NCBI GenBank assembly: GCA_964472545.1
Contig: CAYYNP010000004.1
Coordinates: forward strand, 1-64,000
Reading direction: 5' to 3'
Length of the DNA: 64,000 bases
Source of the DNA: CAYYNP01 sp964472545
Lineage (GTDB): Bacteria > Planctomycetota > Planctomycetia > Pirellulales > Thermoguttaceae
The notes beneath the pieces are model-generated. The model saw nothing but the letters and a program-made list of their open reading frames with translations. It was not told where the DNA came from and did not search any database. Below, piece by piece: positions 42,095-51,291 of the stretch (the first letter of the stretch is position 1; each line of letters starts with the position of its first letter). The position numbers were made by a program, and so were the translations under genes.

Positions 42095-42958
42095 ATGAAA
42101 CTGCTGACCTACCGAACCGACACCGGCCCGCGCGTGGCCGGGCTGCGTGGTGATGAATACGTCGACTTGAATCGGGCCGATCCGAATGTGCCGGCCTGTA
42201 TGAGACGGTTGCTGGCCGAAGGACCCGACGGACTGGCCCGGGCCGCCGCGGCGCTGGCCGCCGGAGAGCCGTTGGACGCCGACGCGTTGGATCTCGGCCC
42301 TCCGGTCGCCAACCCCCAGAAGATCATCTGTGTGGGGCTGAACTACGCCGACCACGCTGCCGAGCAGGGTATTGAGCCGCCGAGCGAGCCGATCCTCTTC
42401 AACAAGTTTCCCACCGCGCTGATCGCCCCGGGCGAGCCGATCGTGCTGCCGTCGAGTAGCTCCGAGGTCGACTACGAGGCCGAGCTGGTCGTGGTGATCG
42501 GCATCGGCGGCCGGAACATCCCCAAGGAGTTGGCGTTGGAGCACGTCGCCGGCTATTGCTGCGGCAACGACGTCTCCGCCCGCGACTGGCAACTCCGCAA
42601 GCCGGGCGGCCAATGGCTGCTGGGCAAGACCTTCGACACATTCGCGCCCACCGGCCCCGTGTTGGTCACCGCCGACGAGATCGCCGACCCGGGCAACTTG
42701 AAGATCCAGTTGCGTCTAAACGACGAGGTGATGCAGGACTCGAACACGTCGCAGTTGATCTTCCCCATCGACGAACTGATCGCCTACGTCTCGGCCGTCT
42801 GCACCCTCTCCCCCGGCGACCTTCTCTTCACCGGCACGCCGCCCGGCGTCGGCATGGCCCGCAAACCGCCGGTGTTTCTGCTGCCGGGTGATCGGGTGGA
42901 GGTGGAGATCGAAGGGCTGGGTGTGCTGCGGAACGAGGTGGTGGGGGAAGAGGGGTGA
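42095..42958 (+). CDS. Fumarylacetoacetate hydrolase family protein
   Basis: The product has 287 residues. The FAH catalytic domain is intact: 'IICVGLNYADHAAEQGIEPP', 'EVDYEAELVVVIG' with the two metal-binding Glu, 'GNDVSARDWQ' with the metal Asp, 'DTFAPTGPVLVT' and 'LFTGTPPGVGMA'. The short N-terminal domain ('LLTYRTDTGPRVAGLRGDEY') is typical of the 2-hydroxyhepta-2,4-diene-1,7-dioate isomerase/acylpyruvase-like members. It probably cleaves or isomerises a diketo acid in the cytoplasm. No pathway partners lie next to it, so the substrate is open. Confidence 0.9.
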   Translation: MKLLTYRTDTGPRVAGLRGDEYVDLNRADPNVPACMRRLLAEGPDGLARAAAALAAGEPLDADALDLGPPVANPQKIICVGLNYADHAAEQGIEPPSEPILFNKFPTALIAPGEPIVLPSSSSEVDYEAELVVVIGIGGRNIPKELALEHVAGYCCGNDVSARDWQLRKPGGQWLLGKTFDTFAPTGPVLVTADEIADPGNLKIQLRLNDEVMQDSNTSQLIFPIDELIAYVSAVCTLSPGDLLFTGTPPGVGMARKPPVFLLPGDRVEVEIEGLGVLRNEVVGEEG

Positions 42959-43033
42959 GGCTGGCGTAGCCGTGACGCGAGAGCGCCGAATTCCGGATCT
43001 GCGGCGGCTGGGGTCCAGCGCCCGGCCGGAGAA

Positions 43034-43681
43034 TCAAGCGGGCGTTCGACGGAGAAGGCCGCACAGAGTGCGGAGTATCAACCACAAGTCCAACATAAGC
43101 GACATCGACTCGACGTATCGGCGCGACAAGGCAATCTTGTGCGGAAGGATGCGTCCGACGTATTCCTGCTCGGGGGTCTCACTCGCTCCCAACAATGCCG
43201 TCTCGTCGCGATACTCCAGAGACGCGAAATCCGTGATGCCGGGGCGAATCGTCAGCAGAACCTCGTAGTCCTCCGCGAACATCTCCACGTACTCACGAAC
43301 TTCAGGCCGAGGTCCGACGAGGCTCATCTCCCCTTTGAGGACGTTGATCAGTTGGGGCAACTCGTCGATCTTGGTCTTCCGGAGGAAGCGGCCAACGCGG
43401 GTGATCCGCGGATCATCTTCGGAGGTGGTCAAGGAACTGCCCGGCCCAAACGCCCCGTCGACCATGGTGCGGAACTTCAGCAGGCGAAACGGTCGGCCCC
43501 CGCGGCCGATACGCTGCTGGAGAAAGAAGACCGGACCACGCGAATCGCAACGAATCGCCAAGGCAACGGCAGTCCACAAGGGCATCAACATCACCAACCC
43601 TGCCGTCGACGCGGCGACGTCGATCGACCGTTTGACGAACGCCGACCACTTCTTCGGGCCTGCTTTCCGGAGTCGGTTCAC
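43034..43681 (-). CDS. Small monotopic sugar-1-phosphate transferase for surface glycan
   Basis: The product has 215 residues from GTG 43681, which overlaps the aminotransferase stop by four bases (GTGA). It has one N-terminal re-entrant/hydrophobic helix ('TAGLVMLMPLWTAVALAI') and the core of the polyprenol-phosphate phosphoglycosyltransferase fold: 'FFLQQRIGRGGRPFRLLKFR', 'RVGRFLRKTKIDELPQLINV' with the Asp-Glu catalytic dyad, and 'EMSLVGPRPEV'. The length matches the short PglC-like class. It starts lipid-linked glycan assembly at the membrane using a nucleotide sugar made with its neighbours. Confidence 0.92.
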   Translation of the reverse strand: MNRLRKAGPKKWSAFVKRSIDVAASTAGLVMLMPLWTAVALAIRCDSRGPVFFLQQRIGRGGRPFRLLKFRTMVDGAFGPGSSLTTSEDDPRITRVGRFLRKTKIDELPQLINVLKGEMSLVGPRPEVREYVEMFAEDYEVLLTIRPGITDFASLEYRDETALLGASETPEQEYVGRILPHKIALSRRYVESMSLMLDLWLILRTLCGLLRRTPA

Positions 43682-44994
43682 TTGGGAATCTCCCGTCCGC
43701 CCCGGTGGGCGACGCGATGCCTGCGGCAGATCTCCGCGACCACCCGAATCACGTACTGCAATTCCTCCTCGCGCATGCTGGGAAACAAAGGCAGGCTGAT
43801 CAATCGCTGCCATTCGGACGACGCTACCGGCAACTGTTCCGCAGACCAGCCGGAACGGCGGCGGTAATACTCGTGCAGGTGCAGTGGGCGCCAGTGGACC
43901 GAACAGGCGATCCCGTGCTTGCCCAACTCTTCGATGAAGCCACTACGATCCAGCGACAGGCGGGGCTGATTCAGCCGAATGGGGAAGAGATGCCAGGCGT
44001 GAATGTGGTCGGGCGGGTCCGGGGGAAGCTGCAATTCGGCGACATCGGCAAGCGCTTCCCGATAGGCTCTGGCAATCGACTCGCGGCAACGACGCTTCTC
44101 TTCAGCCCGGCCCAATTGGTGGATCCCCAGGGCAGCTGCAATGTCCGTGCAGTTGTATTTGTATCCCGGCGCAACGATCTGGTAATCCCAACTCCGGTCA
44201 CCATTGTGACGTTGCCAGGGACTGCGCGAGAGACCGTGCATCGACGTCAACTTCATTTGCTCGGCGATTTCCGCAACGTCGGTGACCGCCATGCCCCCTT
44301 CGCCGGTCGTGATCGTCTTATTGGCATAGAAGGAGAAACACGTAACCGCCGCCGTGTTTTGGCCGCAGTATCGCCAGGGGCCGTCCGGACCCGAGCGGCA
44401 GGCCGCAGGGAAGGCATGCGCGGCATCCTCAACAACCCACAAACCGTGCTCCTCGGCAAAGGCCCGGATCGCCTCCGGATCCACCATCAGCCCGCCCACG
44501 TGAACGGGCATTATTCCGGCGACCTCCAAATCGGGGCGAAACGGGTCGGGAAGTCTGCCGGCACGCAGATCAGCAAGCTTACGTTCGGCATCGGCAAGAT
44601 CCATGTTCAGCGTCGATCGTTCGCAGTCGACGAGGATCGGCAGCGCTCCCATGTGGTGTACGATTTCTGCCGTGGCGGCGAACGTCATCGTCGGCACCAG
44701 CACGGCTTGGCCCGCGCGAAGACCGATCGCCTGCAGCGCCAAGTGCAGCGCCGCCGTGCAAGAGTTGACGGCCAAGCTGTACTTTCCGCCGACGGCTCGG
44801 GCGAATTCCCGCTCGAAGCGGCGGGTACGCGGGCCCCGGGTGAGCCACCCCGACCGTAACGTGGCCACGACCTCGTCGATTTCGTCTTCCCTCAACTCGA
44901 CGCGGAAGAACGGGACCGTTCGCTCCGCGGGAACCGGATCCGTACGCGTCGCCGGGCACTTCGAGGGCCGATGCGTTGCCTGTGGTTTGACCAT
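43678..44994 (-). CDS. DegT/DnrJ/EryC1/StrS sugar aminotransferase
   Basis: The product has 438 residues. This PLP enzyme makes amino sugars from nucleotide keto-sugars. Visible motifs are 'SGWLTRGPRTRRFEREFARA', 'VNSCTAALHLAL', 'PTMTFAATAEIVHHMGALPI', 'VVEDAAHAF' and the Schiff-base Lys in 'FSFYANKTITTGEGGM'. The C-terminal half shows 'YKYNCTDIAAALGIHQL'. It lies between the GT4 gene and the sugar-phosphate transferase and is coupled to the latter by overlap. Together they suggest synthesis of an amino-dideoxy sugar for a surface polysaccharide or glycoprotein. Confidence 0.93.
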   Translation of the reverse strand: MVKPQATHRPSKCPATRTDPVPAERTVPFFRVELREDEIDEVVATLRSGWLTRGPRTRRFEREFARAVGGKYSLAVNSCTAALHLALQAIGLRAGQAVLVPTMTFAATAEIVHHMGALPILVDCERSTLNMDLADAERKLADLRAGRLPDPFRPDLEVAGIMPVHVGGLMVDPEAIRAFAEEHGLWVVEDAAHAFPAACRSGPDGPWRYCGQNTAAVTCFSFYANKTITTGEGGMAVTDVAEIAEQMKLTSMHGLSRSPWQRHNGDRSWDYQIVAPGYKYNCTDIAAALGIHQLGRAEEKRRCRESIARAYREALADVAELQLPPDPPDHIHAWHLFPIRLNQPRLSLDRSGFIEELGKHGIACSVHWRPLHLHEYYRRRSGWSAEQLPVASSEWQRLISLPLFPSMREEELQYVIRVVAEICRRHRVAHRGGREIPK

Positions 44995-45080
44995 CTGGGG
45001 CAGATTCCGTTTCGGGGTTAGTTGGGCATAGAAGGAAAACCCCCGTGGTCGATCTCCACGCGTTCACCACAAGACCCGTT

Positions 45081-46340
45081 CTACGGCAAGCCGTGCGACA
45101 GGTTGGCGCTCCGTGGGCGATCGTGCTCTTTCAATACGCCTCTGAGAAAACGGTCCAGTTGCAGGGCGATCCGGCTCCGGTTGTAAGTCGTTTTGGCCGC
45201 GTGGCGGCCGGCCTCTCCCAGCCGACGGCGGAGTCCCTCATCCGCGGCCAGTTGCTCGAAGGCTTGGCGGATGCCTCGCGCGTCGTCCGGGGCGACCGTC
45301 AAGCCGCAACCCGCCTCGTTCACGCGGCGGGCCGGTTCGCCGTCGGCAATCAGCAGAATCGGGAGCGACGAAGCCATGGCTTCGTAGATCTTGCTCGGAA
45401 CCGCCCCGGGAATGGACGTGCTCAGACTGATTAGAGCGACGTCGGCGGCGGCCAAGAGGGCCGGGATCCGGCCGCGTGGCTCCGGTGGAAGGACTTTCAC
45501 ACGGGATATCGACTCCGCCCGAATCCGCTCACGCAGATGCTCCCGTAGCGGGCCTTCGCCGATGAGCACGATTCGGCCGGGCACCTCCGGGGCCAGTGAG
45601 AGGGCCAGATCCAAGGCCTGGTCCAGCCCTTGGGCCAGGCCGAAGAGCCCGGCATAGACGAACACGGGGCCGGGCTCCGGGCCGAGCCTCTCGCGAGCGG
45701 CTGCGGTGACTTTGTCTTTGCCAAACCGACAGGGAGCGACGCCGTTGGTGATCAGTCGTGTACGCGCCGTCGGCACCCGGCTGCGTACCGACTCGATGGT
45801 CTCCGTCGACTGCCCGGTCACTCCGGCGGCTTTTCGGTAGGTCGAGAGCTCCAGCCGCTCCGCAAGCCGCGCAGCGATTCCGCGCCGAATCACGCCCAGC
45901 CGAACGGCGGATCCCGGCCACAGGTCGCTGACGTTGAAGACGAAAGGGCATTTCCACCGCCGCGACAAATAACGAGCAGCATAGGCGATGAACAGCGGAG
46001 GTGATTCGACCAACAGAAGATCCGGGCGACGACAGAGACGCGGCCCATGCCGACGCGCCGAGGCCACAAAGGAGAAATAGCAGCGAAGCCGCCTGACGAA
46101 TCCCGTCTTCGCCGTGAAAAGCGGCACGCGTATCGTGCGAATCCGGCCCGCTTGTTCCACCACGGGACGTCGCACGTCATATCCATCGAATACGGAGCCG
46201 GTGGGGTAGTTGGGCAACGCGGTGAGCACTTCGACGTCCCAACCCGAGTCGACCAACTGCTCGCCGAGCTCAAGAAGCCGCACCTGGGGTGCCCCCATTT
46301 CTGGTGGAAAGAACTGAGTGAGGATACACAGCCGTGGCAT
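45081..46340 (-). CDS. GT4-family glycosyltransferase (WbuB-like)
   Basis: The product has 419 residues with a GT-B fold. The start 'MPRLCILTQFFPPEMGAPQV' and 'WDVEVLTALPNYPTG' are typical of WbuB/WcaI-like fucosamine or amino-sugar transferases. The C-terminal donor site has 'VFVYAGLFGLAQGLDQAL', 'LIGEGPLREHL' and 'PSKIYEAMASSLPILL', with the E(x7)E-like segment 'SKIYEAMASSLPIL'. The first gene of the minus-strand glycan cluster, it probably adds a sugar to the lipid-linked acceptor. The 336-base gap upstream (46341-46676), shared with a divergent gene, contains only short unsupported ORFs. Confidence 0.93.
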   Translation of the reverse strand: MPRLCILTQFFPPEMGAPQVRLLELGEQLVDSGWDVEVLTALPNYPTGSVFDGYDVRRPVVEQAGRIRTIRVPLFTAKTGFVRRLRCYFSFVASARRHGPRLCRRPDLLLVESPPLFIAYAARYLSRRWKCPFVFNVSDLWPGSAVRLGVIRRGIAARLAERLELSTYRKAAGVTGQSTETIESVRSRVPTARTRLITNGVAPCRFGKDKVTAAARERLGPEPGPVFVYAGLFGLAQGLDQALDLALSLAPEVPGRIVLIGEGPLREHLRERIRAESISRVKVLPPEPRGRIPALLAAADVALISLSTSIPGAVPSKIYEAMASSLPILLIADGEPARRVNEAGCGLTVAPDDARGIRQAFEQLAADEGLRRRLGEAGRHAAKTTYNRSRIALQLDRFLRGVLKEHDRPRSANLSHGLP

Positions 46341-46676
46341 ATCATCCCCCGGTGCCCAGCGTCCGAGATTGCCTCCAAACCCCTCTGACTATGATTGGTG
46401 CCAGGCTCGGCGTCAAGCAGCCGGCAGGGGGTGGGCGGAGCCGAGGAGCACTTCATCAGCGCGGCCCCCAGGCGTCGGCTTGGCCGTCTCGTGCAAGACT
46501 CACCGGATGCCTGCGAATCTCGTCGGCAACGGGAGTTGCGCCGCAACGCCGATGATGCTCGTCGTGCAAGGGCCGACATGCTAGGATGAGCATCCACCAG
46601 CCGGGCCGTCTCTGGCGGTGGCTGCCGACCGCCCCTAGGTCGGAACTTCGAACAGACACCACGAAAGGAAGCCGTC

Positions 46677-48236
46677 ATGCCCCGGTTCACAGCAGCGTTT
46701 CTGGTGGTCTCTCTCTGTTTGGCAGTTGACGCGCCCACCCTCGCCGCCACGCCCAAGCTCGGCATGAACCTCAACGGCCCGGCCGACTGGAACACGGAAT
46801 TGCCGTTTGTCGACGTCTTCCGGCTTTCGCGGCCGTGGATCAGCCAGCGGGAAGGGGCCTCGTGGGGCAAGGGACCGAAGCTTGACCTCGACGAGCGCGG
46901 CTGGGTGCGGCGGCTCGAGCCGGGGTGCTTCGCCGAAACGCCGCTGTGTACGATCGACGATGGGCATTACCCCGGCGGCAAATACGCGGTGCTCTACGAA
47001 GGCGACGGCGAACTCGATTTCCACAACGCCGAGGTCGTCCAGCGCGGTCCCGGACGGATCGTGATCGACGTCGACTCTTCCCGCGGGGCCTTTTGGCTGA
47101 GGGTGCGAACGACCAACCCGCAAGACTACGTCCGCAACATCCGCGTAATTATGCCCGGCTTCGAGGAGACCTATCGCCAGAACCCGTTCCATCCGGTGTT
47201 CTTGAAGCGTTGGCAGGGCGTGGCGTGCTTTCGGTTTATGGACTGGATGCACACCAACGGCTCGAAGATCCGCACTTGGTCCGACCGTCCGCGGCCGGGC
47301 GACGCCACGTTTTCCGAGAAGGGCGTGGCGGCCGAGTGGATGGTCGATCTCTGCAACCGCCAACGGGCCGACGCCTGGTTCTGCATCCCGCATTTGGCCG
47401 ACGACGACTTCGTCCGCAACTTCGCCCGACTGGTCAAGGACCGGCTCGACCCGGAGTTGAAGGTCTACGTCGAATACTCGAACGAGGTTTGGAACACGAT
47501 GTTCGCCCAAACCCGCTACAGTTGGGAGCAGGCCAAGGCCCTGGGCATCGGCCCGGCCGAGCGACCCTGGGAAGGCGGCGGCAAGTTCTACGCCCGGCGG
47601 TCGGTCGAGATCTTCAAGATCTTCGAAGAAGTCTTCGGCGGGCGCGATCGGCTGGTGCGGGTGTTGGCCTGGCAGTCGGGCAACACCTGGTGGATGCAGA
47701 ACATCGTGCTACCGTTCGACGACGCCTACAAGCATGCCGACGCGCTGGCCATCGCCCCGTACATTTCGATGAACGTCCCGGCCGGCGGCGACGGTTTGAC
47801 CGCCGGCGAAGTTGCCGGTTGGTCGATCGAAAAGACGTTGGACCACCTCGAAGACGAATCGCTGCCGAAATCGATCCGCGGAATTCAAGCCACCAAGGAA
47901 CTGGCCGACAAGTACGGCCTGAAGCTTCTGGCCTACGAAGGCGGCCAGCACATGGTCGGCGTGGGCGGCGGCGAGAACAACGAGACGATGACCCGGCTCT
48001 TCCAAACCGCCAACGCCGATCCCCGCATGGGCCAAATCTACGCCAAGTATTACGCCGCCTGGACCGACGCCGACGGCGATCTGTTCTGCTACTTCTCTTC
48101 CGTCGGCCGTTGGAGCAAGTGGGGAAGCTGGGGCGTCATGCAACATTACGACGACGACCCGGTGAAGTCGCCGAAGTACATGGCTACGATGCGCTGGGCA
48201 AGGGAGTGTGGGCAGAAGGTGGACGTGACGGAATAG
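46677..48236 (+). CDS. Secreted glycosidase-like planctomycete protein
   Basis: The product has 519 residues, preceded by AAGGAAG, with a signal peptide (AFLVVSLCLAVDAPTLAA). The body reads like a TIM-barrel glycoside hydrolase: 'KLGMNLNGPADWNTELPFVD', 'ADAWFCIPHLADDDFVRNFA', 'LKVYVEYSNEVWN' (with an Asn-Glu pair typical of clan GH-A acid/base), 'ADALAIAPYISM', and 'KLLAYEGGQHMVG' with a possible nucleophile Glu. A beta-rich insert is seen near residues 85-160. The family is not certain; similar planctomycete proteins are often described as cellulose-binding or hypothetical. It probably acts on external polysaccharide. Confidence 0.72.
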   Translation: MPRFTAAFLVVSLCLAVDAPTLAATPKLGMNLNGPADWNTELPFVDVFRLSRPWISQREGASWGKGPKLDLDERGWVRRLEPGCFAETPLCTIDDGHYPGGKYAVLYEGDGELDFHNAEVVQRGPGRIVIDVDSSRGAFWLRVRTTNPQDYVRNIRVIMPGFEETYRQNPFHPVFLKRWQGVACFRFMDWMHTNGSKIRTWSDRPRPGDATFSEKGVAAEWMVDLCNRQRADAWFCIPHLADDDFVRNFARLVKDRLDPELKVYVEYSNEVWNTMFAQTRYSWEQAKALGIGPAERPWEGGGKFYARRSVEIFKIFEEVFGGRDRLVRVLAWQSGNTWWMQNIVLPFDDAYKHADALAIAPYISMNVPAGGDGLTAGEVAGWSIEKTLDHLEDESLPKSIRGIQATKELADKYGLKLLAYEGGQHMVGVGGGENNETMTRLFQTANADPRMGQIYAKYYAAWTDADGDLFCYFSSVGRWSKWGSWGVMQHYDDDPVKSPKYMATMRWARECGQKVDVTE

Positions 48237-48271
48237 GTGTGATGGTATGGGAACCCGAGGGTGGCCTGGTC

Positions 48272-48465
48272 ACTCTTGCGGAGAGGGCCTAACCATACGA
48301 GGAGACTTTTTCGCAAGAGTGTCCGGGTGGCGCAGCCACAAGAGGCGTGACGGTGGCCCACGAGACCTCTTGTTGCTCCGCAACCCCGACACTTTTCCGG
48401 CAAGGCGGAAGAGGTGGCAACGCCGATTGCGGAAAAGTACCGGGGCCACCCAGCCGAGAGCATAG
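48272..48465. repeat. Complex inverted-repeat spacer, family J
   Basis: Between the glycosidase-like gene and the GH123-like gene, 48272-48323 has facing CACTCTTGCG/CGCAAGAGTG. Around 48339-48375 there are ACAAGAGGC/CCTCTTGT pairs, and 48391-48438 has ACTTTTCCG/CGGAAAAGT. The three nested hairpins almost fill the 240-base spacer. Confidence 0.7.
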
Positions 48466-48476
48466 GAGACCGGACC

Positions 48477-51002
48477 ATGTGCCGCTGGCTGCGATACGTT
48501 TGGCCGTGTGCGTGGTTGACGTCCGTACTGGCACTCTCCCACGTGACGGCGGCCGAACCGGCCGATAAGGACCTTGCCCTGGGCAAGCCCTACACGCTGC
48601 ACCCCGCGCCGAACTACATCCACTGCACGGATCCCGGCGACGTGCGGCAGTTGACCGACGGGCAGACCACCGACGCCTACTTCTGGACGCAAACCGGCAC
48701 GGTCGGCTGGCGGGTTGTGCCGTATGCCATGGTGACCGTCGACCTCGGCCGCATCGAACCGATCGATGGCGTGGCGTTTCGCACGGCGGCCGGCCGGGCG
48801 GGCGTGCAATGGCCCGGGGCGATCCGCATTCTGACCAGCGACGACGGTAAGGCGTATCGCGACGCCGGCGATCTGGTGGCGCTGGACCATGCGGTCAACG
48901 GCTCCTGGCCGGAGGACTACGCCATTCGGCGGCTGGTTGCCCGGGGGATGCAAACGCGAGGCCGATTCGTGCGGTTTCTGATTCTCCCCAGCCCGGACAG
49001 CCCGTACACGTTTGTCGACGAGGTCGAGGTCTTTCGTGGCCCCGCGCATTTGCTCGAAGGTCCGGCGCGTGGCGAGCCGGTCGGCGAGATGGGCCAGATG
49101 TTCGCGAAGTGGCGGATCGAGCAGGGCGTCCGGCGGCGTTTCGAGGTGGATATCGCCGGCGTCGAGGCGGCCATCGACGATACGAGACTCCTCGGCGGGG
49201 TGATTCCGAAGCTCCGCAAGCACTCGGCCGGCGCCGCGGCAGAACTGCGCGCCAGCCATGTGGCGGCCGACCGGGGGTTTCGCGTTGAACTTCCGCTGAA
49301 CAAGGCCCATGCCCGGCTCTTCCTCGTTTCGGCAGCTCTCTGGAAGGCGCGGAAGCACGAGCCGCTGACCTGGTGCGTCGTGCCGCCTTTGGACCTGCTC
49401 GACCCGTACGCTGTGCCGGATCCGTTGCCCGGCGGCGAGATTTACGCCAAAGAGGATCCGTTCCATCCAAGTCGGATACTGTTGGTACAACCCGGCGGTC
49501 GGGTTGAGGTTCACCTGGTACATGGTGAGCGGCGTTCGGCGGCGGTGAATCTGGCCAACAGTACGGACGGGCCGATGAAGCTGCTCGTTGAACCCAGCCC
49601 TTCGTTGCGACGTTTTGGCTGCCGTGTGTCGATCCGGTCCGTCGCCTGGACCGACACCTCACAGGGCCGTGCCGTAGCGGCGGCGATCGAAGATTGCCCG
49701 ATCGTCGACGGGGCGGCGGTCGTTAACGTGCTGCCGGGGCTGGTGCGGCAGGTTTGGCTCGACTTCCGGGTCGACGTCCCACCGAAGGATCGGTTGCCCG
49801 CCATGCAGAAGCAGAAGCTGACCGGCTCGTTGTGGATTCGCCGCGACGGGGCCGAGCGCGAGGAGATTCCGGTCGAAGTACACGTCTACCCGATCGACTT
49901 TCCCGAGCAAACCACGCTCTTGCTCGGCGGCTGGAGCTACACCAACGGCAACGGCCGCTACGGCATTACGGCGGCGAATCGTACGGCGTTGGTGAGGCAC
50001 TTGCAGCAACGACACGTCAACTGTCCTTGGGCCACGTCGAGCGTGATGATGCGCTGTTCGTTCGACGACGACGGCAACGTGCAGTTCGACACGACGGAGT
50101 TCGACGACTGGATCACCCAATGGCCCGATGCGCGGCGCTATATGGTCTTTCTCTCCGTGCCCAACCACTTCGGCGGCGCGAAGATCGGCACGCCGCAGTT
50201 CGACGCTCGGGTGGCCGCCTGGATCAAGGCCTGGGTGCGACACTTGCAGGCCAAGGGTATCGCGCCGGACCGGCTCGGGCTGCTGTTGACCGATGAGCCG
50301 AACGAACGCAAAGAGATCGATGCGCTATTGGCCTGGGCCAAGGCGATTCGCACCGCCGAGCCGGAGGTGTTGATTTGGCAAGACCCCACCTATCGCGACC
50401 CGGCCAAGGCCCCGGCCGAATTGTTCGCCGCCTCCGACGTCCTCTGCCCCAACCGGCCGATGTGGCTGGCCGAGGGCGAGCCGTTTGCGAGGTTCTATCG
50501 GGAGCAACGAGAGCAAGGCCGCGAGCTGCAACTCTACTCCTGCTCCGGACCGGCGAGGTTGCTGGACCCTTACAGCTACTATCGCTTGCAGGCCTGGCAT
50601 TGCTGGAAGATCGGCGCCACCGGCTCGTTCTTTTGGGCCTTCGGCGACAACGGCGGGGCGTCGTCGTGGAACCCCTACCTGGCCAAGGCCGGGCCCTACA
50701 CGCCGCTGTTTCTCGACGCGACGTCGGTCGTGGCCGGCAAGCAGATGGAGGCGATCCGCGAGAGCGCCCAAGACTACGAGTACTTGCTGATGCTCCGCGA
50801 CGCGATCGAACGCGCCAAGACCGCCGGCCGAGAAGACGCCGCGGTGACCGAGGCCGAGTCGCTGCTGAACTCGGCCGCCGACGAAGTCCTCTCCGCCGAA
50901 GGGGCCGATCGGTTGAAATGGCACGAACCGAAAGACCGCACGATTGCCGACCAGGTGCGGGTGCGGATTCTCGAGTCGTTGACGGCACTTCAGGCAGAGT
51001 AG
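48477..51002 (+). CDS. Secreted GH123/DUF4091-like protein with discoidin-like N-terminus
   Basis: The product has 841 residues with AGGAG before ATG 48477 and a signal peptide. Residues ~30-200 look like a F5/8 type C domain ('YAMVTVDLGRIEPIDGVAFR', 'RFVRFLILPSPDSPYTFVDE'). Residues ~440-830 match the DUF4091/GH123-type barrel: 'LLLGGWSYTNGNGRYG', 'RLGLLLTDEPNERKEI' with a candidate Asp-Glu pair, 'VLIWQDPTYRD', 'ARLLDPYSYYRLQAWHCWKI' and 'GKQMEAIRESAQDYEYLLML'. GH123 enzymes cleave beta-N-acetylgalactosaminides by substrate assistance; the actual substrate here is open. The stop TAG lies in a TAGCCGTCTC repeat-like tail. Confidence 0.82.
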   Translation: MCRWLRYVWPCAWLTSVLALSHVTAAEPADKDLALGKPYTLHPAPNYIHCTDPGDVRQLTDGQTTDAYFWTQTGTVGWRVVPYAMVTVDLGRIEPIDGVAFRTAAGRAGVQWPGAIRILTSDDGKAYRDAGDLVALDHAVNGSWPEDYAIRRLVARGMQTRGRFVRFLILPSPDSPYTFVDEVEVFRGPAHLLEGPARGEPVGEMGQMFAKWRIEQGVRRRFEVDIAGVEAAIDDTRLLGGVIPKLRKHSAGAAAELRASHVAADRGFRVELPLNKAHARLFLVSAALWKARKHEPLTWCVVPPLDLLDPYAVPDPLPGGEIYAKEDPFHPSRILLVQPGGRVEVHLVHGERRSAAVNLANSTDGPMKLLVEPSPSLRRFGCRVSIRSVAWTDTSQGRAVAAAIEDCPIVDGAAVVNVLPGLVRQVWLDFRVDVPPKDRLPAMQKQKLTGSLWIRRDGAEREEIPVEVHVYPIDFPEQTTLLLGGWSYTNGNGRYGITAANRTALVRHLQQRHVNCPWATSSVMMRCSFDDDGNVQFDTTEFDDWITQWPDARRYMVFLSVPNHFGGAKIGTPQFDARVAAWIKAWVRHLQAKGIAPDRLGLLLTDEPNERKEIDALLAWAKAIRTAEPEVLIWQDPTYRDPAKAPAELFAASDVLCPNRPMWLAEGEPFARFYREQREQGRELQLYSCSGPARLLDPYSYYRLQAWHCWKIGATGSFFWAFGDNGGASSWNPYLAKAGPYTPLFLDATSVVAGKQMEAIRESAQDYEYLLMLRDAIERAKTAGREDAAVTEAESLLNSAADEVLSAEGADRLKWHEPKDRTIADQVRVRILESLTALQAE

Positions 51003-51028
51003 CCGTCTCTCCGAGAAACCACGACCAT

Positions 51029-51145
51029 GGGGTGGCCGGGGCATAGCGCAGCGGTGCCCCGGAAGCCGAGACGCATGGGCTGCGCTACGGTCGCCAGCCA
51101 CTCCACCGCAAGACGCGGCTCATCTTGCGGAGCAAGATGGCTACT
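51029..51145. repeat. Family B and family C repeat units side by side
   Basis: A family B unit (GGGGCATAGCGCAGCGGTGCCCC within 51029-51062) is followed by a family C variant (CATCTTGCGGAGCAAGATGG, 51121-51140). This is a second case where two families share one spacer. The rest of 51003-51291 shows no gene. Confidence 0.75.
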
Positions 51146-51291
51146 GAACGCCTGTCGAAATCCGCCGTTTTTCTTGGCGCCTCGCGTGCGCGATTTCCCC
51201 TGGCACACGGCGCCGCTCGTTGGGTAAACTAAGAGGTTCCAACCCGCCATCATCCTTGTCGCAACGTGGAACACACGAGGAGAACCGATCC

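Noticed and set aside
46341..46676. Several 60-90-codon frames in the spacer between GT4 and the glycosidase-like gene
   Set aside because: All are Arg/Ala-rich, overlapping one another in different frames, with no RBS or motif.
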